64,000 bases of DNA, from positions 1,178,001-1,242,000 of the forward strand of contig NZ_JANHDH010000001.1 in the NCBI RefSeq assembly GCF_026616195.1, in the 5' to 3' direction. A model generated the notes under the pieces. The model saw only the letters and a list, made by a program, of their open reading frames with translations, was not told the DNA's origin and did no database searches. This DNA is from Haloarchaeobius amylolyticus. Lineage in GTDB: Archaea; Halobacteriota; Halobacteria; Halobacteriales; Natrialbaceae. Position 1 is the stretch's first letter. The number at the start of each line of letters is the position of its first letter. The translations under genes and the position numbers were made by a program. Of the stretch, positions 52,299 through 61,233 are shown one piece after another.

Positions 52299-53786
52299 AT
52301 GACTTCCCTCTCTGGAACGTCGGTGGTCGTCGTCGGCTCCGGGTTCGGCGGCCTCTCGACTGCCTGCTATCTCGCTGACGCCGGTGCCGACGTCACGGTC
52401 CTCGAGAAGAACGAACAGCTCGGCGGCCGCGCCTCCGTGCTGGAGAAAGACGGCTTCCGCTTCGACATGGGCCCGTCGTGGTACCTGATGCCCGACGTGT
52501 TCGAGCGCTTCTTCGGGCACTTCGACCGCACCCCCACGGACTACTACGGCCTCGAACGGCTCGACCCCCACTACCGCATCTTCTTCAAGGACGGCGACGA
52601 GGTCGACATCACCGCCGACATCGAGCGGACCAAGCAGGTCTTCGAGTCCTACGAGGCGGGCGCGGGCGAGGCGCTCGAACGCTACCTCGACAAGTCCGAG
52701 GAGAACTACGACGTCGGGATGGAGCACTTCGTCTACGAGGACCGCTCCTCGCTCCGGGACTTCATCGACATCGACGTGGCGCGGCAGGCCCGCGGCCTCT
52801 CGCTGCTGGGGTCGATGCAGGACCACGTCGAGAAGTACTTCGACCACCCGAAGCTCCAGCAGATCATGCAGTACACGCTGGTCTTCCTCGGCGGCTCGCC
52901 GAAGAACACGCCGGCGCTGTACAACCTCATGAGCCACGTCGACTTCAACCTCGGCGTCTGGTACCCCGAGAACGGGCTGGGCGGCGTGGTCGACGGTATC
53001 GTCGAGATGGCCGAGGAACTGGGCGTCGAGTTCTACGTCGACGAACCCGTGACGGCCATCAAGGGCCGCGGCGGCGGCTTCCTCGTCGAGACGGCCCACG
53101 GCCACAAGTACCCGGCCGACCTCGTGGTCTCCGACGCCGACTACGCCCACACCGAGCAGGAGCTCCTGCCCGAGGAGAAGCGCCAGTACGACGCGGAGTA
53201 CTGGGACTCGCGGACCTACGCCCCCTCGGCGTTCCTCATGTACATGGGCGTCGAGGGCGACGTGGACGAACTCGCTCACCACACCCTCGTCCTCCCGACC
53301 GACTGGGAGGAGCACTTCGACAAGATATTCGAGGACCCCGAGTGGCCCGAGGACCCCGCGTACTACCTCTGTGTCCCCTCCGAGACCGACGATTCCGTGG
53401 CCCCCGAGGGCCACAGCAACCTGTTCGTGCTCGTGCCCATCGCGCCGGGGCTGGACGACGACGAGGAGACGCGCCAGTGGTACCGCGACCTCGTCCTCGA
53501 CGACATCGCACAGAACACCGGCGTCGACCTGCGCGACCGCCTCGTCGTCGAGGAGATGTTCTCCGTCTCGGAGTTCGGCGAGCGCTACAACTCGATGCAG
53601 GGGACCGCACTCGGGATGGCACACACGCTGCGCCAGACCGCACTGTTCCGGCCGCCACACCGCTCGAAGAAGGTCGACGGCCTGTACTTCACCGGCTCGT
53701 ACACCACGCCCGGCATCGGCGTCCCGATGTGCCTCATCTCGGGTGACCTGACGGCCGACTGCATCCTGGAGGACCACGCGAACTGA
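52299..53786 (+). CDS. crtD: Carotenoid 3,4-desaturase (CrtI/CrtD family)
   Basis: The 495-residue flavoenzyme has the dinucleotide-binding start VVVVGSGFGGLSTACYLADA (about 9-28), LEKNEQLGGRA, and the carotenoid desaturase C-terminus YFTGSYTTPGIGVPMCLISG. By gene order (crtD-lyeJ-cruF) it matches the haloarchaeal bacterioruberin operon described in Haloarcula japonica, where this enzyme desaturates the 3,4 bond of the elongated carotenoid. A role as phytoene desaturase cannot be excluded from sequence. The stop codon overlaps the start of lyeJ (TGATG). Confidence 0.88.
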   Translation: MTSLSGTSVVVVGSGFGGLSTACYLADAGADVTVLEKNEQLGGRASVLEKDGFRFDMGPSWYLMPDVFERFFGHFDRTPTDYYGLERLDPHYRIFFKDGDEVDITADIERTKQVFESYEAGAGEALERYLDKSEENYDVGMEHFVYEDRSSLRDFIDIDVARQARGLSLLGSMQDHVEKYFDHPKLQQIMQYTLVFLGGSPKNTPALYNLMSHVDFNLGVWYPENGLGGVVDGIVEMAEELGVEFYVDEPVTAIKGRGGGFLVETAHGHKYPADLVVSDADYAHTEQELLPEEKRQYDAEYWDSRTYAPSAFLMYMGVEGDVDELAHHTLVLPTDWEEHFDKIFEDPEWPEDPAYYLCVPSETDDSVAPEGHSNLFVLVPIAPGLDDDEETRQWYRDLVLDDIAQNTGVDLRDRLVVEEMFSVSEFGERYNSMQGTALGMAHTLRQTALFRPPHRSKKVDGLYFTGSYTTPGIGVPMCLISGDLTADCILEDHAN

Positions 53787-54664
53787 TGACGGACGTGGCG
53801 ACCCGACTCGCATCGGCGGTCCCCTCCGAGGAGACGCTCCCGGGCTACCTCCTCCGGCTCTCGAGGCCGCGGTTCTGGTTCTACCTCGCCGGCCCGGTGG
53901 TCGTGGGCGTCGCCTACGCCGCCGGCTCCTCGGCCGAGCTGTTCGCGCCCGTCGCGGTCGCGCTGTTCCTGTACTTCACGTTCCCCGCGAACGTCTTCCT
54001 CTACGGCGTCAACGACGTGTTCGACCGCGACGTCGACGAGTACAACCCGAAGAAGGAGGGCAAGGAGGTCCGGTACCGCGACAGCCCGACCGTGAACGTC
54101 CTGATACTCGCGTCGGGCGTCGTCGGGCTCCCGTTCGTCTTCGTGCTCTCGCAGGAGGCTGGCATCGCCATGGCCGCGTACTACGTCCTCGCGGTGCAGT
54201 ACAGCGCGCCACCCTTCCGGTTCAAGACGAAGCCCCTGTTCGACTCGCTGTCGAACGGCCTGTACGTCCTGCCCGGCGTGGTCGCCTACGCCGCGCTCGC
54301 GGGCGAGTTCCCGCCCCTGCTGGCGGTCGCCGGCGGCTGGCTCTGGACGATGGGGATGCACACGTTCTCGGCCATCCCGGACATCGAGCCCGACCGCGAG
54401 GCCGGCATCCGCACCACCGCGACGTTCCTCGGCGAGGCCCGGACCTACCTCTACTGCGGGCTGACGTGGCTCGCCGCCGCGGGCGCGTTCGCCCTCGTCG
54501 ACTGGCGCCTCGGCCTCTTGCTCGGCGTCTACCCGGTGTTCGTCGCCGGTATCGCCCTCTCGGACGTGGCCGTCGACCGCGCCTACTGGTGGTTCCCGTT
54601 CGTGAACACGGTCGTCGGGATGCTGATGACGATGGGTGCGCTGTGGGTGATGGTGCATGGATAG
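53786..54664 (+). CDS. lyeJ: Lycopene elongase/1,2-hydratase (UbiA family)
   Basis: The 292-residue membrane protein is a UbiA-type prenyltransferase with two Asp-rich motifs: NDVFDRDVDEYN (Asn76-Asn87) and DIEPDREAG (Asp199-Gly207), which bind the Mg-diphosphate of the prenyl donor. Eight to nine membrane helices are visible. In Haloarcula and Halobacterium the homologue adds C5 units to lycopene and hydrates them on the way to C50 bacterioruberin. It overlaps crtD by one base and cruF by eight, so translation is probably coupled. Confidence 0.9.
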   Translation: MTDVATRLASAVPSEETLPGYLLRLSRPRFWFYLAGPVVVGVAYAAGSSAELFAPVAVALFLYFTFPANVFLYGVNDVFDRDVDEYNPKKEGKEVRYRDSPTVNVLILASGVVGLPFVFVLSQEAGIAMAAYYVLAVQYSAPPFRFKTKPLFDSLSNGLYVLPGVVAYAALAGEFPPLLAVAGGWLWTMGMHTFSAIPDIEPDREAGIRTTATFLGEARTYLYCGLTWLAAAGAFALVDWRLGLLLGVYPVFVAGIALSDVAVDRAYWWFPFVNTVVGMLMTMGALWVMVHG

Positions 54665-55541
54665 GCTGGGCGGTGGCGGCGGGTTCGACCGCCGGCGTCT
54701 CGAGGCGCGTTTCGACGCCCTCGTGCGGGAGCACCGCTTCACCATCGCGGTCGTGTTCCCCGCGGTCGGCGCCGTCTCGCTGGTCGCCAGTGCCGAGGGG
54801 CTCCTGCCCGAGTTCATGGCCTACAACGCGCTGTTCATCATGTTCGGCGTGGTCGTCATGCGCCTGCCCCTCATCGCGGGCGTCCTGCCCGTCCTCGGGA
54901 AGAAGGGCCTCGCCAGCATCGGCCTGCTGACGCTCTACGCCTACGGTATCGAGCTGATAGGGGTCCGCACCGGCTGGCCCTATGGGCACTTCGAGTACGA
55001 GATATCGCTCGGGCCGATGCTGTTCGGGGAGATACCCATCGGGCTCCCGGTGTTCTTCTTCCCCCTGGTGCTGAACGCCTACCTGCTCACCATCCTGCTG
55101 CTCGAGGACTACGCGAAGAACCGGGCGGTCCGCCTGCTCGCGACCATCGCGGCCGTCCTCGCCATCGACCTCGTTCTCGACCCGGGCGCGGTCGCGGTGA
55201 ACTTCTGGGAGTACGCGGCCCACCCCGACGGCGTCGGCGGCTACTACGGCGTCCCGGCCTCGAACTACCTGGGGTGGGTACTCTCCGCGACGGTCGCCGT
55301 CGTGCTGTTCGACGTCGCGTTCGAGGGCACCGACCTGCGCGGGCGGCTGGACTCCTGTGAGTTCATGCTCGACGACCTCGTCAGTTTCGTGGTCCTGTGG
55401 GGCAGCATCAACGCGTTCTACGCCAACTGGATCCCCGCGTTCCTGGCCGTCGGGTTCGGCATCGGCCTCCTCCAGACCGACCGCTTCGACTTCGAGGTCG
55501 GCGACAGCGCGCTGGTCCAGGTCGTGAGACGGGCGTTCTGA
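54657..55541 (+). CDS. cruF: Bisanhydrobacterioruberin hydratase (CruF family)
   Basis: The 294-residue membrane protein has seven or so helices and CruF-like stretches (YAYGIELIGVRTGWPYGHFEYE, FFFPLVLNAYLL, EYAAHPDGVGGYYGVPASNYLGW). The family hydrates carotenoid end groups; the haloarchaeal member adds water to the C50 intermediate to give bacterioruberin. Gene order next to crtD and lyeJ is the strongest evidence. It ends one base before a convergent small gene. Confidence 0.88.
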   Translation: MDRLGGGGGFDRRRLEARFDALVREHRFTIAVVFPAVGAVSLVASAEGLLPEFMAYNALFIMFGVVVMRLPLIAGVLPVLGKKGLASIGLLTLYAYGIELIGVRTGWPYGHFEYEISLGPMLFGEIPIGLPVFFFPLVLNAYLLTILLLEDYAKNRAVRLLATIAAVLAIDLVLDPGAVAVNFWEYAAHPDGVGGYYGVPASNYLGWVLSATVAVVLFDVAFEGTDLRGRLDSCEFMLDDLVSFVVLWGSINAFYANWIPAFLAVGFGIGLLQTDRFDFEVGDSALVQVVRRAF

Positions 55542-55542
55542 G

Positions 55543-55677
55543 TCACTCCGACAGTGCCTCGTAGTCGACGTGCTGCCAGCAGGTCCTCTCGGGGCTGCTG
55601 ACCTCCCTGCCGCACGGGGTCCCGTCTTCGCATTCCACACCGCACCGGTACGGGGTCGACTCCTCTGTCTCCGACAT
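55543..55677 (-). CDS. 44-residue zinc-finger-like protein
   Basis: This small frame on the minus strand starts with ATG at 55677 and ends with TGA at 55543. The product, starting MSETEESTPYRCGVEC, has Cys12, Cys16, Cys22, Cys33 and His36 in a C-x3-C-x5-C-x10-C-W-x-H pattern, like small DUF5763-type zinc modules. It is convergent with cruF, with a 1-bp gap. A real gene is supported by its Cys/His pattern, the good ATG and the tight placement. Function unknown. Confidence 0.6.
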   Translation of the reverse strand: MSETEESTPYRCGVECEDGTPCGREVSSPERTCWQHVDYEALSE

Positions 55678-55779
55678 CTACCGTATCACGCGCCTGGAGA
55701 CTGAAAAGCCCTAATTTTACTCACACAATCAAAACAGTCGGGGCACCGATGCGCCCAGCCTCCGGGGTCACGAGACGCG

Positions 55780-56232
55780 TCAGTCACAGCGAACCTGTTC
55801 TGCGTCGGTCGGCCCGGTCACGGGTCGGCGAGCCCCGTACGCGAGCGTCCCGACCAGCACGAGGATGGCGGTGAACGCGATGAGCGAGAGGTTCGGGATG
55901 GTCAACACCCCGAACAGCTGGTACTGGATCGAGGCACAGAACGACGAGCACATCAGCGTGTCCCCCGCGACCTGCGCGTAGGAGTGGTAGGCCGCGACGA
56001 CCCACCCGACCGCGGCGAGGGGCAGCGCGGTCCGGTACACCGCGGCCCGGTTCTCGATGGCCGCGATGCCGAGGACGACCACCAGCGGGTACATGAGGAT
56101 GCGCTGGTACCAGCAGAGTTCACACGGGAACAGCCCCATACCGTACCGGAAGTAGAGGCTCCCCACCGTCGCGACGGTCGCGACGAGGGTCGCCGCGAGG
56201 AGGACGTGGCGCTGCAAGCGGGACGAGTTCAT
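55780..56232 (-). CDS. dsbB: Disulfide bond formation protein DsbB
   Basis: The 150-residue membrane protein has four helices and both cysteine pairs of DsbB: CELC (Cys37-Cys40) after FPCELCWYQR, and Cys95/Cys99 in LMCSSFCAS. DsbB reoxidises a thiol oxidase outside the membrane and passes electrons to quinone. In this window the Tat-exported six-repeat cysteine protein is a possible beneficiary, though unlinked. ATG 56232 gives the normal start. Confidence 0.9.
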   Translation of the reverse strand: MNSSRLQRHVLLAATLVATVATVGSLYFRYGMGLFPCELCWYQRILMYPLVVVLGIAAIENRAAVYRTALPLAAVGWVVAAYHSYAQVAGDTLMCSSFCASIQYQLFGVLTIPNLSLIAFTAILVLVGTLAYGARRPVTGPTDAEQVRCD

Positions 56233-56304
56233 ACCTGCTAGTTCGCGACCATCTCGGATAGCCTCTCTATCAGGCGGGTGAGGGACCGGGCGACGACCGC
56301 CGGT

Positions 56305-57093
56305 TCAGCGGGCGTCTGCCGGCGGTGCTGCCTCGTGTTCCTCCACGAACCGCCGGGTCCCGCGCCGCACGAGGAACGGGAACCGCTGGGCCGCCCACAG
56401 CCCGAGTCTGGTGACCCGGTCGGTGAAGACGACCGGCTTGCGCGACTCGATCTTGCGGGCCAGTTTCCGCCCCACGTCGGTCGGGTCGCGCAGCTGCGAG
56501 TCGGGGTAGCCGAGGTCGAGTGCGGACCGGGTGGCTGCCAGCCGGGGGTGCATCACGGTCACGGCGACGCCCGTGTCCTGCAGTTCGAGCCGGAGCGACT
56601 TCGTGAACGCCTCGATGGCGCCCTTGCTCGCGCCGTACCCCGTCAGGCCCGGGTTGCCGACCAGACCGACGCCGGAACTCACGTTGTGGATGATGCCCAC
56701 GTTCCGGGCCCGCATGTGGGGCAACACGGCGTGGATTGTCCGCAGGTAGCCGAAGACGTTCACGTCGAAGACCGTATTCGCGTCGTCGAGCGTCTGGTCC
56801 TCGAAGAAGCCGAAGTGCAGTATCGCGGCGTTGTTGACGAGGATGTCTATCCGACCCCACTCGTCGAGGACGGCGTCGACGGCCGCCTGGACGTCCGCGT
56901 CGCTGGTCACGTCGCACTCGTGGTATCGCAGGCTGTCGGGGTGGGCGTCCTGTAGCGGTTCGAGGTTCGACACGTCGATATCCAGCCCCGCGACGCGATA
57001 GCCGTCGTCGAGGAGCGTCCGCAGCATGTGGTGGCCGATACCCTCGTTCGCACCGGTGAGGACGACGACCCGTCGGGTCGCAGCGTGGTCCAT
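56305..57093 (-). CDS. Short-chain dehydrogenase/reductase
   Basis: The 262-residue protein has the SDR motifs TGANEGIGHH (about 14-23), LVNNAAIL, NVSSGVG, and the catalytic YGASKGAIEAF. The C-terminal region (PVVFTDRVTRLGLWAAQRFPF) is typical of membrane-associated lipid or retinol SDRs. Its place between dsbB and crtB could hint at a lipid or isoprenoid substrate but nothing proves it. I used ATG 57093; an in-frame ATG at 57105 is also possible. Confidence 0.85.
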   Translation of the reverse strand: MDHAATRRVVVLTGANEGIGHHMLRTLLDDGYRVAGLDIDVSNLEPLQDAHPDSLRYHECDVTSDADVQAAVDAVLDEWGRIDILVNNAAILHFGFFEDQTLDDANTVFDVNVFGYLRTIHAVLPHMRARNVGIIHNVSSGVGLVGNPGLTGYGASKGAIEAFTKSLRLELQDTGVAVTVMHPRLAATRSALDLGYPDSQLRDPTDVGRKLARKIESRKPVVFTDRVTRLGLWAAQRFPFLVRRGTRRFVEEHEAAPPADAR

Positions 57094-57193
57094 GATACCG
57101 CCCATACGCCGCGCGAGACAATCACCGCCGTGATGCTTCTCGGAAGTGGAGAACCGGCAGAGAACGGGGAACACCGAGAGAACGGCGGGCGCC

Positions 57194-58159
57194 CTACCGC
57201 GTCGGCAGCCAGCGCGTCCAGCCCCGGCCGTGTTCGTGGTGGCTCGTGTCCTCGCTGGCGGGCACCGCGCTCACGCGGTGGAAGATGGCTTCCGGGTCCT
57301 TGTTCCAGAGCCAGTGCCAGCGGGTCTTCGCCACGAGCGAGAGCTTGCGGGCCAGCGAGAGGTCGGGCTCGTGGTCGATGGTGTTGTAGTCGACCGCCCG
57401 GATGGCGCGGTGGTGTTCGGCGTAGAGCACCGCGGCGAGCAGGACCGCGAACTGGCAGTCCTCGGGGAGGTAGCGGATGCCGGCGACGCCCTCGCGGTAG
57501 AGGTCCTCGGCGCGGGAGACCTCCTCGCGGACGGCGTCGCGGAACTCGGGCGACGATTCGAGGTTCAGGACCTCCTCGACGTCGACGTCGTGGCGCTCCA
57601 GGGTCTCGATGGGCAGGTAGACGCGGTCACGGTCGACCACGTCCTCGCGGACGTCCCGGAGGAAGTTCGAGAGCTGGAACGCTTCCCCGAGCTTGACGGC
57701 GTGGGGGAGCGCGCGCTCGTACTCCTCCTCCGAGAGGTCCATGATGTCGGTCATCATCACGCCGACGGCGGCCGCGGAGCCGCGCATGTAGTCCTCGAGT
57801 TCCTGGTACGTCTCGTACCGGTCGGTGTCGATGTCGGCGGCCATCGCGTCGACGAACTCGTTCACCCACTCGTCGTCGATGTCGTGCTCGTCGCACAGCT
57901 CGCAGAAGGCCTGCATGACCGGATCGTCGGTCGGTTCTTCGCCGAGCGCCTGTGCACGGAGGGTTTCGAGGCGGGCGGCCTGTTCGTCGGGCGACGTGCC
58001 GTCCGGGTCGTCGACGACCTCGTCGGCGATACGGAAGAACCCGTAGAGGACGTACGTCGGATGGCGGATGCGCTGGGGGAGGAGCCGGGTCGCGATGTGG
58101 AACGTCTTTCCAGTCTTGCGCTGGATGGCCTTCCCCGCGTTGACCTGTGTTTTCTTCAT
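57194..58159 (-). CDS. crtB: Phytoene synthase
   Basis: The 321-residue enzyme condenses two geranylgeranyl diphosphates to phytoene, the first carotenoid-specific step. The two Asp-rich motifs that hold Mg-diphosphate are DEVVD (46-50) and DVRED (169-173) in LSNFLRDVREDVVDRDRVYLP-like context. The start is a clear ATG at 58159. It lies about 1.7 kb beyond the crtD-lyeJ-cruF operon on the opposite strand, with dsbB and an SDR between them. Confidence 0.93.
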   Translation of the reverse strand: MKKTQVNAGKAIQRKTGKTFHIATRLLPQRIRHPTYVLYGFFRIADEVVDDPDGTSPDEQAARLETLRAQALGEEPTDDPVMQAFCELCDEHDIDDEWVNEFVDAMAADIDTDRYETYQELEDYMRGSAAAVGVMMTDIMDLSEEEYERALPHAVKLGEAFQLSNFLRDVREDVVDRDRVYLPIETLERHDVDVEEVLNLESSPEFRDAVREEVSRAEDLYREGVAGIRYLPEDCQFAVLLAAVLYAEHHRAIRAVDYNTIDHEPDLSLARKLSLVAKTRWHWLWNKDPEAIFHRVSAVPASEDTSHHEHGRGWTRWLPTR

Positions 58160-58280
58160 ATGTAGCTTCGGTGTTCGAAAGACCCGTGAGAGCGTGCTTC
58201 CGTGGTAATGGTTACGGCATCGACGGGAATAGCCTGCGTCGGTAACCAGTTAGGCTCCCGTCGCGTGCTGGTGGTTCTGC

Positions 58281-59615
58281 TCATCGCAGGTACCCCCACG
58301 AGAGGAGTCTGTCGCCGTCGTTCACCCAGCGGTCGCCGATGTCGTCACGGTAGTACATGTTCGGGAGGATGATGTCCTGGATACGGTCGTACACCTGCTT
58401 CTGGGCCGCTCGCATCGAGGTGCCAGCGCCGGTGACGACCAGTGGGATGCCGGAGGAGCCGGAGACGCGCCACTGGCCGTTGGCCGGGGTGACGCCCTCG
58501 GCAGTCCCGTCGGGGCCGACGCGCTTTGCGTCCTCGATGTGGACTCCGGGCGGGCGCTCGCCCTCGAAGGCCTCCCGGAAGACGATGGCCGCGTTCTTCG
58601 AGTTCTCGTCGAAGGTGGCCTCGTCGTTGAACGGGAACGGGGGGAGGCAGACGCGGACGCCCACCTGGAAGCCGCGGTGGACCTCGAGGTCGGGGTCGGT
58701 CCCGTGTGCGAGGTCGTACAGGAACTGCGAGATGGGTGTCTTCATCCCCTCTTCCTGGATGAAGATGCCCGGGTAGCCGAACCGCGGCGTGAACTCGAGC
58801 GGGTAGATACCCCGCCCGTTGACGATGCAGTTCAGGTCGATGTAGCCGACGTACCCCTCCTCGGCGAGCGTCTCCTCCAGCGGCCGGAGGGTGCGTTCGA
58901 ACAGGCTCGTCGGCTCGGTCCAGAACATCGAGGTGCCCATCTCCCCGGTCGGCGGGCCGACGTTGCCGGGGAAGAGCTTCTTGTGCTCGAAGTTGACGTT
59001 GACCGGTTCGACGAACGCGGTGCCGTCGAAGAACGCTCCGATGGCGACCTCGACGCCGTCGGCGCGGCGCTGGAGTTCGAACGACTGCATGCGGTGGCCC
59101 CAGGCCTTCTTGTACGCCCGGAGCACGTCGACCACGTCGCCGCCGTCGTCGTCCTCGCCGACGTACACCAGTCGCTTGACGTTCTGGACCTCGCCGGAGG
59201 GTTTGATGACGTAGCGGTCGGGGTTGTCCTGGACGAACGAGACGGCCTCGTCGAAGTCGGTGAACCGGCGACGGGGCAGGATGTTCACGCCGTGGTCGGC
59301 CAGTTCCTCCTGTCCGAACCCCTTGTCCTCCTCCAGCCTGTCGGTGTACTCGGTCCCGCCGACGACCGCGTGGCCTTCCTCGCGGAGGTGTTCCGCGTGG
59401 GTGCCGTGGCCGAACACGTCGTCGAAGACGACGACGTCGGCCCACTCGACCTCGGCCTCCCAGTCCTCCGTCTTCTCGACGAACCCGTTCGCGATCTCGC
59501 GCTCGGATTCGCTCTCGATGAAGTACCGGACGTCGTGGCCCTGCTGGCGGACGCGCCAGGCCACGTCTCCGATGAGTCCATCGATGGAGACGAAGAGGAA
59601 GTTGCGTCGGTCCAT
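58281..59615 (-). CDS. PurD-like ATP-grasp protein
   Basis: The 444-residue protein follows phosphoribosylamine-glycine ligase (GARS/PurD) in layout: an N-terminal Rossmann-like domain (NFLFVSIDGLIGDVAWRV), ATP-grasp core with RYVIKPSGEVQNVKRLVY (about 134-151), GYIDLNCIVNGRGIYPLEFTPRFGYPG and a C-terminal domain with GIPLVVTGAGTSMRAAQKQVYDRI. It lacks the exact PurD start (VLVVGSGGREHA), so it may act in a different ligation. Assignment to the superfamily is secure, to purine synthesis not. Confidence 0.75.
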   Translation of the reverse strand: MDRRNFLFVSIDGLIGDVAWRVRQQGHDVRYFIESESEREIANGFVEKTEDWEAEVEWADVVVFDDVFGHGTHAEHLREEGHAVVGGTEYTDRLEEDKGFGQEELADHGVNILPRRRFTDFDEAVSFVQDNPDRYVIKPSGEVQNVKRLVYVGEDDDGGDVVDVLRAYKKAWGHRMQSFELQRRADGVEVAIGAFFDGTAFVEPVNVNFEHKKLFPGNVGPPTGEMGTSMFWTEPTSLFERTLRPLEETLAEEGYVGYIDLNCIVNGRGIYPLEFTPRFGYPGIFIQEEGMKTPISQFLYDLAHGTDPDLEVHRGFQVGVRVCLPPFPFNDEATFDENSKNAAIVFREAFEGERPPGVHIEDAKRVGPDGTAEGVTPANGQWRVSGSSGIPLVVTGAGTSMRAAQKQVYDRIQDIILPNMYYRDDIGDRWVNDGDRLLSWGYLR

Positions 59616-59926
59616 ACCACAACCGGGGACGGAGACGGGGTAAGTGTTTGGGAGGTGGTAGTCCTCTGGGGCTGAACGGTCACTCCCACCCGTACACCGT
59701 CGTCCCGTGATGGAACGCCAGCCAGGGGAACCAGAACGTGGTCGACGTGTCGGCCGCAGAGACGAGGTACGGGCCTCGCCGTCCCCGCGGCGGTCCCGTG
59801 GCTCGTGCGACCCGGGGACACGACCAGAACGGTCCGACGAATACCTTCCTTACGCCCGGAAAGACAGTAACAGGACGTGAGAGGAACCAGCGAAATTTAA
59901 GTAAGCACGCCCGGGATGCTCAACCA
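59616..59926. other. Intergenic region before the PGF-CTERM gene
   Basis: No complete gene is visible in these 311 bases. On the minus strand an open frame without a start ends at about 59676 with the hydrophobic peptide STTFWFPWLAFHHGTTVYGW, which could be a gene remnant. The right end carries GAAATTTAAG near 59892-59901, a TATA-like box at the right distance from ATG 59927. Confidence 0.5.
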
Positions 59927-61177
59927 ATGCGCTTGACAGCCATCGTACTCGGCCTCGTCCTGCTGCTCGCACCGCTCACAGGTGTCGCGGCTGCCGACGG
60001 CTCCACACCCGACGTCGCCCTCCGGATCACCGTCGTCTCCGAGACGGGTGACCCCGTCGGCAACGCCAACGTGACCATCACGTACGGCGACGAGCAGAAG
60101 ACGCGCGAGACCGTCTCGAACGGCGAGGTCCTGTTCGACGTCCCGGAAGGTGCTGACGTCGGCGTGGAGGTCGACCACCCATCGCTGGTCCGCAATCACC
60201 CCACGTCGCTGGCGAACGTCCAGGACGGCGACGAGTTGACCGTGAAGATGTACGAGAGCGCGAGTGCGACCCTCAGCGTCGAGGACCGTGACGGGGCGGT
60301 CGCCGACGCGAAGGTGACCGTCAAGAAGAGCGACCAGCGCCCCGCGGCGACCGGTACCACGGGCAGCGACGGGGCGTTCGAGACGGGTGAGATAGAGGCC
60401 GGGGAGTACACCGTGACCATCGCCAAGTCGGGGTACTACCGGGAGCAGACCACCATCGTCGCGGGTGACTCGACCACGGAGACCGTCTCCATACGCGAGG
60501 GCAGCGTGAACGTCGAGTTCGGCGTGGTCGACCCGTACTTCAACGAGTCGCGACCGCTCCAGGCGTCCATCGCCATCGACGGCGTCGGGACGTTCCAGAC
60601 CGACAAGAACGGCAACCGCACCGTGAGCCTCGGCGTGAACACGGAGTACCCCGTGACGGTCACGAAGGACGGCTACCAGAGCTACAGCGGCACCTTCACC
60701 GTCGGAGAGTCCGCGAAGACGGTCACCTACGAGCTCACGCGCGAGCCGGCACTCTCGCTCGAACCGGCGAACACGCAGGTCGTCGTCGGCCAGAACCTCC
60801 GCGTGACGGTGACCGACGAGTACGGTGAGCCCGCCGAGGGCGTCGACGTCCGTGTCGACGGGAGTTCGAAGGCCACGACCGGCGCCGACGGCGGTGCGAC
60901 CGTCGAGATAACCTCCGCAGGCGAGGTCGAACTCTCGGCGGCGAACGGCTCCGTGACCTCGGACGTGGTGACCATCGAGGGCGTCCAGCCCGCGACCGAT
61001 TCTTCCGATGGAACCACGACCGCGGACACGACCGACCAGACCACGGCGACGACCGCACCCGGCACCGAGACCACGGGTGAGGACGGCGGCGGCGGTGGCG
61101 CGACGCCCGGCTTCGGTATCGGCGTCGCTCTCGTCGCGCTGCTCGGGAGTCTGCTCGTGCTGCAGAAGCGAGGCTGA
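59927..61177 (+). CDS. PGF-CTERM surface protein with carboxypeptidase-regulatory-like domains
   Basis: The 416-residue protein has a Sec signal (MRLTAIVLGLVLLLAPL, cleavage near VAAADG), at least three Ig/CarboxypepD_reg-like repeats (PVGNANVTITYGDE; DGAVADAKVTVKK; PAEGVDVRVDGSS), a Thr-rich stalk (about 350-385) and a C-terminal PGF-CTERM sorting signal: TPGFGIGVALVALLGSLLVLQKRG. ArtA-type archaeosortase is expected to remove the helix and attach the protein to a lipid; archaeosortase is not in this window. N-x-S/T sites are present. Role unknown. Confidence 0.85.
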   Translation: MRLTAIVLGLVLLLAPLTGVAAADGSTPDVALRITVVSETGDPVGNANVTITYGDEQKTRETVSNGEVLFDVPEGADVGVEVDHPSLVRNHPTSLANVQDGDELTVKMYESASATLSVEDRDGAVADAKVTVKKSDQRPAATGTTGSDGAFETGEIEAGEYTVTIAKSGYYREQTTIVAGDSTTETVSIREGSVNVEFGVVDPYFNESRPLQASIAIDGVGTFQTDKNGNRTVSLGVNTEYPVTVTKDGYQSYSGTFTVGESAKTVTYELTREPALSLEPANTQVVVGQNLRVTVTDEYGEPAEGVDVRVDGSSKATTGADGGATVEITSAGEVELSAANGSVTSDVVTIEGVQPATDSSDGTTTADTTDQTTATTAPGTETTGEDGGGGGATPGFGIGVALVALLGSLLVLQKRG

Positions 61178-61233
61178 GGCCGCCGCGGCGTTCCGTCTTC
61201 GACCTGTTCTCTTCTCTCTGACCCGCTCGTCGC

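Noticed and set aside
56270-57121. Second reverse frame in the crtB-proximal SDR region
   Set aside because: The alternative frame is Arg-rich and lacks the SDR motifs that the chosen frame shows clearly.
58281-59615. Naming this gene purD
   Set aside because: It shares the ATP-grasp layout with PurD but lacks the typical PurD N-terminal motif, so only the superfamily is stated.
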